Below, piece by piece: positions 42,790-50,282 of a DNA stretch of 64,000 bases; the first letter of the stretch is position 1; the number at the start of each line of letters is the position of its first letter. The translations under genes were made by a program, and so were the position numbers. This DNA is from Bacillota bacterium (lineage in GTDB: Bacteria; Bacillota; Clostridia; Christensenellales; Christensenellaceae), in contig JAEYKI010000015.1 in NCBI GenBank assembly GCA_023408315.1, forward strand, positions 62,001 through 126,000, given 5' to 3'. The notes beneath the pieces are model-generated. The model saw nothing but the letters and a program-made list of their open reading frames with translations. It was not told the origin of the DNA and made no database searches.

Positions 42790-43818
42790 ATGAAGAAAGC
42801 AGTTTTATTGCTATTTGCTGTACTTTTCGTATTTGTATCCGGATGTTCTTTGGACCAGAAAGTCAAAAACAAAGAGAATACCGTCATCATTGGTTTTATT
42901 ACGGAATCCACCATTGTGGAACGCTGGCAGAGGGACCGGGATATTTTTGTTGCCAAAGCGGAATCCCTTGGCGCGCAGGTTATTGTGAAAGACGCTTACG
43001 AAGACAGCAAGGTACAGGAGCAGATTGGCCGCGATATGATTGACCAGGGCGCGAACGTTCTTGTGATTGTGCCCTACGACAAAGACAGCTTAAGAGACTT
43101 GGTTAATTACGCCCACAGCCGCCATGCCAAGGTTATCTCTTACGACAGGCTGATCAGGAATGCGAACGTAGACCTGTATATCTCTTTTGACAATGTAAAG
43201 GTGGGGGAATTGATGGGACAGGCAGCGGTGGCCGCCGTACCCAAGGGGAATTATCTGATACTAAACGGGAACCCTGCCGACAACAACTCCGCCATGCTGA
43301 ATAAAGGATATATGAACCTGATACAGCCCAAGGTGGACAGTGGAGAAATTAAAATAGTGGGGGAAACCTGGGTGAAAGACTGGCGCAAGGAGCTGTCTTA
43401 CCAGTATGTGACCGATGTGATTGATAAAGGCGAAAAAGTGGATGCGATTATTGGCGCGGACGATCAGCTGGCGGAAGGGGCCGTGAACGCTCTGAGTGAG
43501 AACAGGCTTGCCGGCAGCGTGTTTGTGACCGGGCAGGATGCGGAACTGGCTGCGTGCCAGCGGATTGTGGAGGGCACGCAGAATATGACTGTGTATAAAA
43601 AAATCAGCCTGATTGCGGAAGGAGCTGCGCAGCTGGCGGTAAAAATGGCCCAGGGCGGCGATATTGGCGCGCATACAATAATCTCAGACGGCTCTTATGA
43701 TATACCGTATATTCAGTATGAGCCTACCGTGGTGACAAAAGATAACCTGGACAGCACGGTTATAGAGGACGGCTTTTATGCCAAAGACCAGGTTTACGCA
43801 AATATACCCAAGCGGTAA
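42790..43818 (+). CDS. XylF/ChvE-like sugar-binding lipoprotein
   Basis: A 342-residue lipoprotein with lipobox VSGC and a D-xylose-binding (XylF-like) fold: GFITESTIVERWQRDRD, VIVPYDKDSLRDLV, SYDRLIRNANVDLYISFDNVKVGEL and LNGNPADNNSAMLNKG. It begins 15 bases after the regulator gene behind AAAGGAGG and has no permease next to it. It could supply the GguAB importer with a second sugar or act as another input to the kinase. It is shorter and more XylF-like than the ChvE protein at 33937, so the two are diverged paralogues. Confidence 0.87.
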   Translation: MKKAVLLLFAVLFVFVSGCSLDQKVKNKENTVIIGFITESTIVERWQRDRDIFVAKAESLGAQVIVKDAYEDSKVQEQIGRDMIDQGANVLVIVPYDKDSLRDLVNYAHSRHAKVISYDRLIRNANVDLYISFDNVKVGELMGQAAVAAVPKGNYLILNGNPADNNSAMLNKGYMNLIQPKVDSGEIKIVGETWVKDWRKELSYQYVTDVIDKGEKVDAIIGADDQLAEGAVNALSENRLAGSVFVTGQDAELAACQRIVEGTQNMTVYKKISLIAEGAAQLAVKMAQGGDIGAHTIISDGSYDIPYIQYEPTVVTKDNLDSTVIEDGFYAKDQVYANIPKR

Positions 43819-43854
43819 GGTTTTGTTGCGCCTTATATAAACCGGCATTATAAC

Positions 43855-43889
43855 AGCAGCCTTTTGGATTTACGGGGGGCTGCTTGTTT
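43855..43889 (+). terminator. weak hairpin after the sugar-sensing operon
   Basis: AGCAGCC pairs with GGCTGCT around a 16-base loop, followed by TGTTTA. Confidence 0.5.
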
Positions 43890-43979
43890 ATGGAGCAGTT
43901 TAGATTTCAAAGTTTTCCTGTAAAATTAAATGCACCCGATATGAATTCAATCAAACTTTTATAAGAGAATATTGTAATT

Positions 43980-44165
43980 TAAAGGGGGTTATTGTACTAT
44001 AAAAATGTCTCCGGGGGACATAGATACCCTTTGACTACTCCCGGGCCCTTTTGGATTGCCATTGGGCACGTATAAAAGATACGCGGCCTGATGTAAACCG
44101 AATGAATGATGATGCATAACAAATTCAATAATAAATAAAAAAGTTTTTAATTTATATGGAGGTAC
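43980..44165 (+). other. possible structured leader before the carboxynorspermidine genes
   Basis: The 352-base gap 43819-44170 holds no gene. Its second half contains several small inverted repeats: ATGTC/GACAT at about 44005, GCCC/GGGC at about 44046-44067 and CGTAT/ATACG at about 44069. GC-rich blocks here are embedded in AT-rich flanks. I cannot match it to a riboswitch class I know. It is upstream of polyamine synthesis genes. Confidence 0.3.
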
Positions 44166-44170
44166 TGGTG

Positions 44171-45370
44171 ATGGGAAAGGCATTGATTATTGGATGCGGG
44201 GGAGTTGCAAGCGTTACGATTCATAAATGCTGCCAAAACAGCGGGATTTTTGATGAAATCTGCATTGCCAGCAGAACAAAGGAAAAGTGTGATACGCTGG
44301 CCGCCAAACTTTCAGGTGGAAAAACAAAAATTACAACCGCAAAGGTGGACGCGGACAATGTGGACCAGGTAGTAGCGCTGATAAACGGGTTTAAGCCGGA
44401 TGTGGTCATCAATCTGGCGCTGCCATACCAGGATCTGTCCATCATGGACGCATGCCTGTCCACAAAAACGCATTATGTGGATACAGCCAATTATGAGCCA
44501 AAGGATACGGCCAAGTTTGAATACAGCTGGCAATGGGCCTATCGCGAGCGGTTTAAAAACGCGGGCATCACCGCGCTTCTGGGCTGCGGGTTTGACCCCG
44601 GCGTAACGGGCGTGTTTTGCGCCTATGCGCAGAAGCATTATTTTGACGAAATACACACCATAGATATTCTGGACGCGAATGCAGGCGACCACGGCTATCC
44701 GTTTGCAACCAACTTTAATCCCGAAATCAACATCCGTGAGGTATCCGCCAACGGCAGGTATTGGGAGAACGGGAAATGGGTCGAAACGAACCCTATGGAA
44801 ATCAAACGGGTGTACAACTTCCCGGAAATCGGGGACAAGGACATGTACCTTTTATATCACGAAGAACTGGAATCACTGGCGCAGAATATTAAGGGCCTGC
44901 GGCGCATCCGGTTTTTTATGACGTTTGGCCAGAGCTACCTGACACATTTGAAGTGCCTTGAAAATGTGGGCATGACTTCTATTGAGCCCATTGAGTTTGA
45001 GGGAAAGAAGATTGTTCCGTTGCAATTCTTAAAGGCGGTGCTGCCCGACCCGGCTTCGCTGGGCCCCAGGACAAAGGGCAAAACGAACATCGGCTGCATT
45101 TTTACCGGCGTGAAGGACGGACAGGAAAAGCGGTATTATGTATACAATGTGTGCGACCACCAGGAATGCTACAGGGAGGTTGAATCGCAGGCTATTTCTT
45201 ATACCACCGGCGTGCCTGCCATGATAGCCGCCATGCTGTTGCTGCAGGGAATATGGAAGAAGCCCGGCGTCTTTAATGTGGAGGAGTTTGATCCTGATCC
45301 GTTTATGGACGCGCTGAACAAGTGGGGGCTTCCCTGGAAGGAAAGTTTTGACCCGCAGATGGTTGATTGA
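44171..45370 (+). CDS. carboxynorspermidine dehydrogenase (saccharopine dehydrogenase family)
   Basis: A 399-residue NADPH enzyme. The Rossmann motif is ALIIGCGGVAS, followed by INLALPYQDLSIMDACL, THYVDTANYE and LLGCGFDPGVTGVF, which identify the CASDH/CANSDH branch of the family. It reductively joins aspartate semialdehyde to a diamine (1,3-diaminopropane or putrescine), giving carboxynorspermidine or carboxyspermidine. The ATG at 44171 follows GGAGGT. The decarboxylase gene starts right after its stop codon, which makes the pathway assignment firm. Confidence 0.92.
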   Translation: MGKALIIGCGGVASVTIHKCCQNSGIFDEICIASRTKEKCDTLAAKLSGGKTKITTAKVDADNVDQVVALINGFKPDVVINLALPYQDLSIMDACLSTKTHYVDTANYEPKDTAKFEYSWQWAYRERFKNAGITALLGCGFDPGVTGVFCAYAQKHYFDEIHTIDILDANAGDHGYPFATNFNPEINIREVSANGRYWENGKWVETNPMEIKRVYNFPEIGDKDMYLLYHEELESLAQNIKGLRRIRFFMTFGQSYLTHLKCLENVGMTSIEPIEFEGKKIVPLQFLKAVLPDPASLGPRTKGKTNIGCIFTGVKDGQEKRYYVYNVCDHQECYREVESQAISYTTGVPAMIAAMLLLQGIWKKPGVFNVEEFDPDPFMDALNKWGLPWKESFDPQMVD

Positions 45371-46501
45371 ATGAAGATTGATTTTGATGTAAACTCGCTT
45401 GAAACCCCGTATTATATAGTGGATGAAAGGCTTTTAACGCGCAATCTGGAAATTTTGCAGGATGTGGCGCTGCGGACCGGCTGCCGTGTTTTACTTGCGC
45501 AAAAGGCTTTTTCCATGTATCATTTTTATCCGCTGATTGCCTCTTATTTGCATGGCACGGCGGCCAGCGGCCTGTTTGAGGCGCGGTTGGGCAGGGAGGA
45601 AATGGGGAAGGAAAATCATATTTTTTCTCCCGCATACCGCGAAAGTGAGTTTTCTGAGATTGCTTCTATTTGCGACCATATTATATTCAATTCGTTTGAG
45701 GAATGGACAAAGTATAGGGACAGGGCCGCTTCCTGCAACTGCGGCCTGCGGGTTAACCCGGAATGCTCCACACAGGACCACGCGATATATGATCCATGCT
45801 CGCCGGGATCGCGCTTGGGCGTTACCCGGAAGAATTTTAGGCCGGATTTGCTTGACGGTATTCACGGCCTGCATTTCCACACGCTGTGCGAGCAGAACGC
45901 GGACGCGCTGGAAGTAACGCTTGCCTCTGTTGAGGACCAGTTTGGGCAGTGTTTACGGAAAATGGAATGGGTTAATTTTGGCGGCGGGCATCACATAACG
46001 CGGCCGGATTACGATACGAACAAGCTGGCAAACTGCATAGAGCGCATGCAAAACAATTATGGCGTGCAGGTGTACCTGGAGCCCGGAGAGGCCGTTGCGC
46101 TAAACGCCGGATTTCTGGTTTCAACCGTGCTGGGTGTTGTGGACAATGGCATACGGATTGCCGTTCTGGATACGTCCGCGGCATGCCATATGCCGGACGT
46201 GCTGGAAATGCCTTACAGGCCAAATATCATAGGGGCCGGGAAGCCGGGCGAAAAACCTTATACGTACCGCCTGGGCGGTCCCACATGCCTTGCGGGAGAC
46301 GTGATTGGCGACTATTCGTTTGGCGAGCCTGTAAGGCCCGGAGACAGGCTGGTATTTTGCGATATGGCGATTTATACCATGGTTAAGAACAACACGTTCA
46401 ACGGGGTGAATCTTCCCTCCATTGCCAAGGCGGACAGCGCGGGCCATGTGCATCTCATTAAACCGTTTGGATATGAAGATTTTAAAAGCAGGCTGTCATA
46501 A
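45371..46501 (+). CDS. nspC: carboxynorspermidine/carboxyspermidine decarboxylase
   Basis: A 376-residue PLP enzyme of the alanine-racemase fold, NspC branch. The PLP lysine is in LLAQKAFSM; other markers are GLRVNPECS, GSRLGVT, GLHFHTLCEQ, NFGGGHHIT, LEPGEAV and the acid-base Cys motif GPTCLAGD. It decarboxylates the product of the preceding enzyme to make norspermidine or spermidine. It follows the dehydrogenase gene with no spacing, and a terminator begins about 20 bases after it. Confidence 0.94.
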   Translation: MKIDFDVNSLETPYYIVDERLLTRNLEILQDVALRTGCRVLLAQKAFSMYHFYPLIASYLHGTAASGLFEARLGREEMGKENHIFSPAYRESEFSEIASICDHIIFNSFEEWTKYRDRAASCNCGLRVNPECSTQDHAIYDPCSPGSRLGVTRKNFRPDLLDGIHGLHFHTLCEQNADALEVTLASVEDQFGQCLRKMEWVNFGGGHHITRPDYDTNKLANCIERMQNNYGVQVYLEPGEAVALNAGFLVSTVLGVVDNGIRIAVLDTSAACHMPDVLEMPYRPNIIGAGKPGEKPYTYRLGGPTCLAGDVIGDYSFGEPVRPGDRLVFCDMAIYTMVKNNTFNGVNLPSIAKADSAGHVHLIKPFGYEDFKSRLS

Positions 46502-46520
46502 TTTTTTTATCAAGGATGTA

Positions 46521-46553
46521 AAAAAAGGTTGCCCATGGTTGGCAGCCTTTTTA
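46521..46553 (+). terminator. terminator after nspC
   Basis: GGTTGCC pairs with GGCAGCC around CATGGTT, with A-rich sequence before it and five T after. Confidence 0.85.
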
Positions 46554-46556
46554 TAT

Positions 46557-46652
46557 ATGGCGGTTTGCAGAGAGAGTGCCGCTTCTTCGTACAGCCAGGC
46601 GGAAAGCCTTAAATCCATGGTGGACCGGTTCAGGCTGGCAAAGAAAGACTGA
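46557..46652 (+). pseudogene. chemoreceptor C-terminal remnant
   Basis: A short frame ends ESAASSYSQAESLKSMVDRFRL and a basic tail, which is the usual closing segment of methyl-accepting chemotaxis proteins (compare the end of the receptor at 30579). There is no ribosome site, and the rest of the receptor is absent. It is probably the tail of a deleted gene. Confidence 0.6.
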
Positions 46653-46671
46653 AAGAAAAAAGTTCAAACGC

Positions 46672-46697
46672 AAAACCGGCCTTCCAGCCGGTTTTTT
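46672..46697. terminator. bidirectional terminator
   Basis: AAAACCGGC pairs with GCCGGTTTT around CTTCCA. There is A-rich sequence on one side and T-rich on the other, placed between convergent units. Confidence 0.85.
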
Positions 46698-46728
46698 ATA
46701 AACTTTTTGTGTCAATACGTAAATAAGG

Positions 46729-47373
46729 CTATTTTATGAGCCCTGCGTCCAGCGCCCGGTACAGATACCTTGCCGCAAGGGAGGAATAGGGTTTCCACGG
46801 TTCGCAGCGCCGGATGATGTCCGCTTTTTTTTCCCCGCTCACTCCGTACAGCCAGTTGTAGGACTGCATAAAGGCGCCGTCTTCAAAGGGCAGGATATCC
46901 TCCCGGCCCAGCACGAAAGTGAGGTACATTTTGGCGGACCAGACGCCGATGCCGTGGAGGGATGTGAGCGTTTGGACGACTTCATCGTCGCCCATGGAAG
47001 GAAACCGGTCAAAATTGACGCGGGATTCCCGGGCAGCTTCTGCAAGGCCCAGGATGTATTTACATTTGGAGCCGGAGAGGCCGATTGCGCGCAGGTCTTC
47101 CCATGTTAGGCGCAGGATGGCGTTTACGGTGATGCTTCCACCGCATTTTGATTCAAGCCGTGTGGTAAAGACATCCCCGACTTTTTTGGATACCATTTGA
47201 TTCATGATTGTTTCCACCAGAAAGCAAAAGGGGTCGTCCGCCAGGGTATAGGAAAGCGGGCCAATTGATTGGATCAGCGCGCCCAGGCGTTTGTCCGCCT
47301 TGCACAGGTATTCGATTTGGGGGCTGGTGAGGGAGATATCTATTTTGCTGCTCATATCTTTTATTTTAAGCAA
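46729..47373 (-). CDS. DNA-3-methyladenine glycosylase, AlkA/HhH-GPD type
   Basis: A 214-residue base-excision repair glycosylase. The helix-hairpin-helix is SLHGIGVWSAKMYL, followed by VLGREDILPFEDGAF with the catalytic Asp of the GPD motif. It lacks the N-terminal domain of E. coli AlkA and the C-terminal iron-sulfur cluster of Nth/MutY, so it is the short AlkA-type found in Gram-positive bacteria. It removes alkylated purines. It is monocistronic on the minus strand. Confidence 0.88.
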   Translation of the reverse strand: MLKIKDMSSKIDISLTSPQIEYLCKADKRLGALIQSIGPLSYTLADDPFCFLVETIMNQMVSKKVGDVFTTRLESKCGGSITVNAILRLTWEDLRAIGLSGSKCKYILGLAEAARESRVNFDRFPSMGDDEVVQTLTSLHGIGVWSAKMYLTFVLGREDILPFEDGAFMQSYNWLYGVSGEKKADIIRRCEPWKPYSSLAARYLYRALDAGLIK

Positions 47374-47480
47374 AATAGGTGGAAATGCAAATGAAATAAT
47401 TTAATTATGCGTATTGCATCTTAAAGTAAAAGGATAAATGAAATATTTTTTTGCAATACTAATCCCAAGAGGTAATTAAA

Positions 47481-47636
47481 ATGATAAAAAACAATAGCGG
47501 CAAACGCACAGACGTGCCCGGAAGCCGCCAGAAATCGGCTTTGGGGAATATTCAGAATCAGGAGATGAACATACCCAAAGAGGCGCAGGGACCGGGCATA
47601 AACGGGAGAAACAAAAATGAAGGGCAAGAGCAATAA
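47481..47636 (+). CDS. small hydrophilic protein (51 residues)
   Basis: An ATG preceded by AAGAGGTAATTAAA opens a 51-codon frame rich in Asn, Lys, Gln and Gly, beginning MIKNNSGKRTDVPGSRQ and ending NEGQEQ. There are no membrane helix and no known domain. The composition resembles the three small proteins at 61353-61877, one of which also has KH/SIPKSS-type basic stretches. It overlaps the next small frame by 20 bases. A role in spores or DNA packing is only a guess. Confidence 0.5.
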   Translation: MIKNNSGKRTDVPGSRQKSALGNIQNQEMNIPKEAQGPGINGRNKNEGQEQ

Positions 47637-47820
47637 AATGAAAAGCACGGCGAACGGCAAGCGCGAGGACGGGACGTTTCACAGTAAGAAAATAAAGCAC
47701 GACCCGAATGCGGAAAGCGCGCGTGCGGTGTTTGGCAAGGATGGAAGCAGGGACGATAAGTATATTAAGGAGAGCAGCCCCAAACGGCAGGATTTTGAGC
47801 CGGGTGAGAGAAAAGACTGA
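47617..47820 (+). CDS. small basic hydrophilic protein (67 residues)
   Basis: A frame with many Lys, Arg, Ser and Asp (MKGKSNKMKSTANGKRED to QDFEPGERKD), with GGGAGA seven bases before its ATG. It is unordered in appearance, without Cys or hydrophobic core. A later ATG at 47638 is an alternative start. It overlaps the previous frame, so the two are probably co-translated. Its function is unknown; the composition is like that of small spore-enriched proteins. Confidence 0.5.
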   Translation: MKGKSNKMKSTANGKREDGTFHSKKIKHDPNAESARAVFGKDGSRDDKYIKESSPKRQDFEPGERKD

Positions 47821-47825
47821 AAGCT

Positions 47826-47869
47826 TCTCTCCCTCAGTCAGCTTCGCTGACAGCTCTAATGGGCAGAGG
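47826..47869 (+). repeat. dispersed palindromic repeat
   Basis: CTCCCTCAGTCAGC-TTC-GCTGACAGCTC contains a GTCAGC/GCTGAC stem. Sequences of this CCCTCAGTC..GACAGCTC type are scattered in many Clostridia genomes. Only this copy is seen here. Confidence 0.5.
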
Positions 47870-47902
47870 TTTTTTACTTTTAGTAAATTTTATAATTAAA
47901 TC

Positions 47903-47929
47903 AAAAAATGCCGTAAAGCGGCATTTTTT
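47903..47929. terminator. bidirectional terminator
   Basis: AAAAAATGCCG pairs with CGGCATTTTTT around TAAAG. It serves the small-protein genes on the plus strand and possibly etfA on the minus strand. Confidence 0.85.
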
Positions 47930-47944
47930 AAACTGTAAAAGTCT

Positions 47945-47975
47945 TTTGCTTCTTTTCCTCAGAAAAGAAGCGGGG
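47945..47975 (+). repeat. GCTTCTTTTC/GAAAAGAAGC inverted repeat, copy 1
   Basis: GCTTCTTTTC, CTCA, GAAAAGAAGC then GGGG. A longer relative occurs at 50214-50272. Each lies just beyond the 3' end of a minus-strand gene. Confidence 0.6.
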
Positions 47976-47999
47976 TATGAGGCGGCGCTCCGTAAAATC

Positions 48000-49190
48000 T
48001 TACCCTAACCGTGCTTTGAACTCCGCGGTAAGGGCGGGAACGATCTGCAGCACGTCGCCCACGATGCCAAAGGTTGCAACCTTGAATATGGGCGCGTCCG
48101 GATTTTTGTTGATGGCGATGATGGTATCGGAAGAAGACATTCCTGCCAGATGCTGCACGGAACCGGAGATGCCGCACGCAAAATACACCTTGGGGCCAAC
48201 GGTCTTGCCGGTCTGGCCGACCTGGTGGCTGTATTCAATCCATCCGGCGTCCACAGCCGCGCGGGAAGCACCCACAGCGCCGCCCAGGGTGCGGGCCAGC
48301 TCTTCCAGAATGGCGAAGTTTTTGGGATCGCCCAGCCCGCGCCCGCCGGATACGATGATATCCGCCTCGCACAGGTTGACCATCTCGCATATGTCGGAAA
48401 CCACTTCCAAAACTTTTATTTTTATATCTGTGGGTATTGTAACCTTGGGTTCAATCATATTGCCCTTGCGCGCAGTATCCGGCTCAAGCGGCTTCATTAC
48501 CTTGGGACGCACGGTGGACATCTGCGGCCTGTGGTTGGGGCAGATGATGGTTGCCATCAGGTTGCCGCCGAAGGCGGGGCGTGTTTGGCGCAGAATTTTT
48601 TTCTCCGGGTCTATCTCCAGCTTGGTGCAGTCCGCCGTAAGGCCGGTGTTAATGCGGGAAGAGATACGCGGCGCAAGGGAACGTCCGTAGGTGGAAGCGC
48701 CCAGCAGCACGATTTCCGGTTTGTAAGATTGAATCAACTGTACAAATATGTCGCAGTAGGATTCGTCGTTGAATTGCTTCAGAGAGGCGTGGTCCACTAC
48801 GTATACGTTGTCCGCGCCATACGCAATCAGTTGTTTGGCGGCTTCGTTCATATTCTCGCCCAGCAACACGGCGGAAAGCTCGGCGCCCAGATCGTCCGCC
48901 AGTTTGCGGCCTTCGCCCAGCAGCTCCAGAGCCACGCCGGCGGGCACGCCGTCTTTCTGCTCGCCAAACACCCATACACCCTTGTATGCGGAGATGTCCG
49001 CTTTTTTAACTTCGTCTTTTTTAAAGTCTATCGCGTCAAAGTGGCAGGAGGATACGCAGGCGCCGCACAGCGTGCAATTTTCCAGTATGCACGCCACCTT
49101 GTTTTCCATTTTAATTGCGTGGAACGGGCATGCTGCCACGCACAGTCCGCATCCCCTGCATTTTTCTGCAATAATTTTTATTTCTGCCAT
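48000..49190 (-). CDS. etfA: electron transfer flavoprotein alpha subunit with N-terminal ferredoxin domain
   Basis: A 396-residue EtfA. Residues 1-60 carry two C-x2-C-x2-C-x3-C motifs (CRGCGLCVAAC and CTLCGACVSSC) for two [4Fe-4S] clusters. The EtfA body follows, ending with the FAD-binding block SRAAVDAGWIEYSHQVGQTGKTVGPKVYFACGISGSVQHLAGM. The added ferredoxin module is typical of CarE of the caffeyl-CoA reductase of Acetobacterium and of lactate dehydrogenase Etf. It suggests flavin-based electron bifurcation to ferredoxin. It begins 14 bases after etfB and is the last gene of the minus-strand set. Confidence 0.94.
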   Translation of the reverse strand: MAEIKIIAEKCRGCGLCVAACPFHAIKMENKVACILENCTLCGACVSSCHFDAIDFKKDEVKKADISAYKGVWVFGEQKDGVPAGVALELLGEGRKLADDLGAELSAVLLGENMNEAAKQLIAYGADNVYVVDHASLKQFNDESYCDIFVQLIQSYKPEIVLLGASTYGRSLAPRISSRINTGLTADCTKLEIDPEKKILRQTRPAFGGNLMATIICPNHRPQMSTVRPKVMKPLEPDTARKGNMIEPKVTIPTDIKIKVLEVVSDICEMVNLCEADIIVSGGRGLGDPKNFAILEELARTLGGAVGASRAAVDAGWIEYSHQVGQTGKTVGPKVYFACGISGSVQHLAGMSSSDTIIAINKNPDAPIFKVATFGIVGDVLQIVPALTAEFKARLG

Positions 49191-49204
49191 ATTTGTTCCC
49201 TCCG

Positions 49205-50002
49205 TTAGTTGCAGGTTTTAAACTGCATGTGCATCAGTTTGTCCGCAAGCTTTTTGGCCTGGTCGGCAGGCTCGCCTTCAATCATTTCGCTGTGCACTTC
49301 ATGCACGGGCACGAATGTTTCCACAACCTGCGTGGGGGAACCCTTTAGGCCGCAGAGTTCTTTATCTGCTCCAATGTCGTCCGCCGTCCATACCGGAACA
49401 ACGGCTTTCTTCGCTCGCATCATGCTTTTTAAAGAGGGCAGACGCGGTTCGTTGATTTCTTTGACCACCGTAATCACAGCAGGCAGCGGCATCTCGATCA
49501 CCTCATAGCCGTCGTCCGTCATGCGCTGGCAGCGGATGTAACCTTCTCTAATCTCTTCAATTTTGCGCACATAAGTGGTGTGCGGGACGCCCAGTTTTTC
49601 TGCCAGGCTGGGGCCAACCTGCGCGGTGTCGCCGTCCGTAGCCTGTTTGCCGCAGATGATCAGGCCGTAATTGCCTATCTTATTGATGCCCATGGAAAGC
49701 GCGTAGGCTGTGGCAAGGGTGTCCGCGCCCGCAAACGCGCGGTCGGACAAAAGCACGGTTTCGTCCGCGCCCAGGCCGATCGTCTCTTTCAGCAGGTCCG
49801 CAACACTGGGAATGCCCATGCTGATTACGGTTACTGTGCCGCCGCCCGTCCGCTCGCGGATGCGCAGTGCTTCTTCCACGGCATACGTGTCAAACGGATT
49901 GATGATGGCTTCCACACCCTCGCGGATGATGGTGTTGGTTTCTTTGTTCATTTTAACTTCTGTGGTGCCCGGCACCTGTTTTACACATACGATGACGTTC
50001 AA
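49205..50002 (-). CDS. etfB: electron transfer flavoprotein beta subunit
   Basis: A 265-residue EtfB with the usual start NVIVCVKQVPGTTEV, the AMP/FAD-binding segment CGKQATDGDTAQVGPSLAEKLG and the docking stretch EMPLPAVITVVKEINEPRLPSLKSMMRAKK. I choose the TTG at 50002 as start: it follows AAGGAG at proper spacing, and the N-terminus then matches the family exactly. The in-frame extension upstream to 50056 reads through a hairpin repeat. It pairs with etfA and transfers electrons with the acyl-CoA dehydrogenase encoded upstream. Confidence 0.93.
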   Translation of the reverse strand: MNVIVCVKQVPGTTEVKMNKETNTIIREGVEAIINPFDTYAVEEALRIRERTGGGTVTVISMGIPSVADLLKETIGLGADETVLLSDRAFAGADTLATAYALSMGINKIGNYGLIICGKQATDGDTAQVGPSLAEKLGVPHTTYVRKIEEIREGYIRCQRMTDDGYEVIEMPLPAVITVVKEINEPRLPSLKSMMRAKKAVVPVWTADDIGADKELCGLKGSPTQVVETFVPVHEVHSEMIEGEPADQAKKLADKLMHMQFKTCN

Positions 50003-50023
50003 AGCATAACTCCTTAGTTTTAG

Positions 50024-50113
50024 TTGGAGGCTTCTCGCCTCCAAGCCTCCCGCCAAAGGGACGATCGTCCCTTTGGAATCCGCTTGTTTAAAATACCGCT
50101 TTCGCGGTATTTT
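50024..50113. repeat. three tandem palindromes between acyl-CoA dehydrogenase and etfB genes
   Basis: Three perfect hairpins follow each other: TTGGAGGC-TTCTC-GCCTCCAA (50024-50044), a 24-base palindrome CCAAAGGGACGA/TCGTCCCTTTGG (50053-50076), and AAAATACCGC-TTTC-GCGGTATTTT (50090-50113). Together with the repeat at 50214 they fill a 280-base gap in what is normally a tight operon. Confidence 0.75.
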
Positions 50114-50213
50114 GGAGAATAAAAACCAGCCTGCCTCTTGTATACGATATTTTGATACCGTGTTTGTTCAGTTTTCTCCCCAAACGTTGCAAAGCGGGTT
50201 TGACAACAAATTT

Positions 50214-50272
50214 TTTTGCTTCTTTTCGCTCCACCCCAGTTTTTTAAGAAAAGAAGTGGGGGTAAGGGGTGA
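50214..50272 (+). repeat. GCTTCTTTTC/GAAAAGAAG inverted repeat, copy 2
   Basis: The arms CTTCTTTTC and GAAAAGAAG enclose CCACCCCAGTTTTTTAA, with CCACCCC/GGGGG able to pair too. The ends resemble the copy at 47945 (TTTTGCTTCTTTTC and AGAAAAGAAG-GGGG). Confidence 0.6.
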
Positions 50273-50282
50273 AGCCTCTTAA

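Noticed and set aside
47481..47820. One frameshifted gene instead of two small overlapping genes
   Set aside because: Each frame has its own ribosome site and a sensible hydrophilic product, and similar separate tiny genes occur at 61353-61877, so two genes are preferred, with modest confidence.
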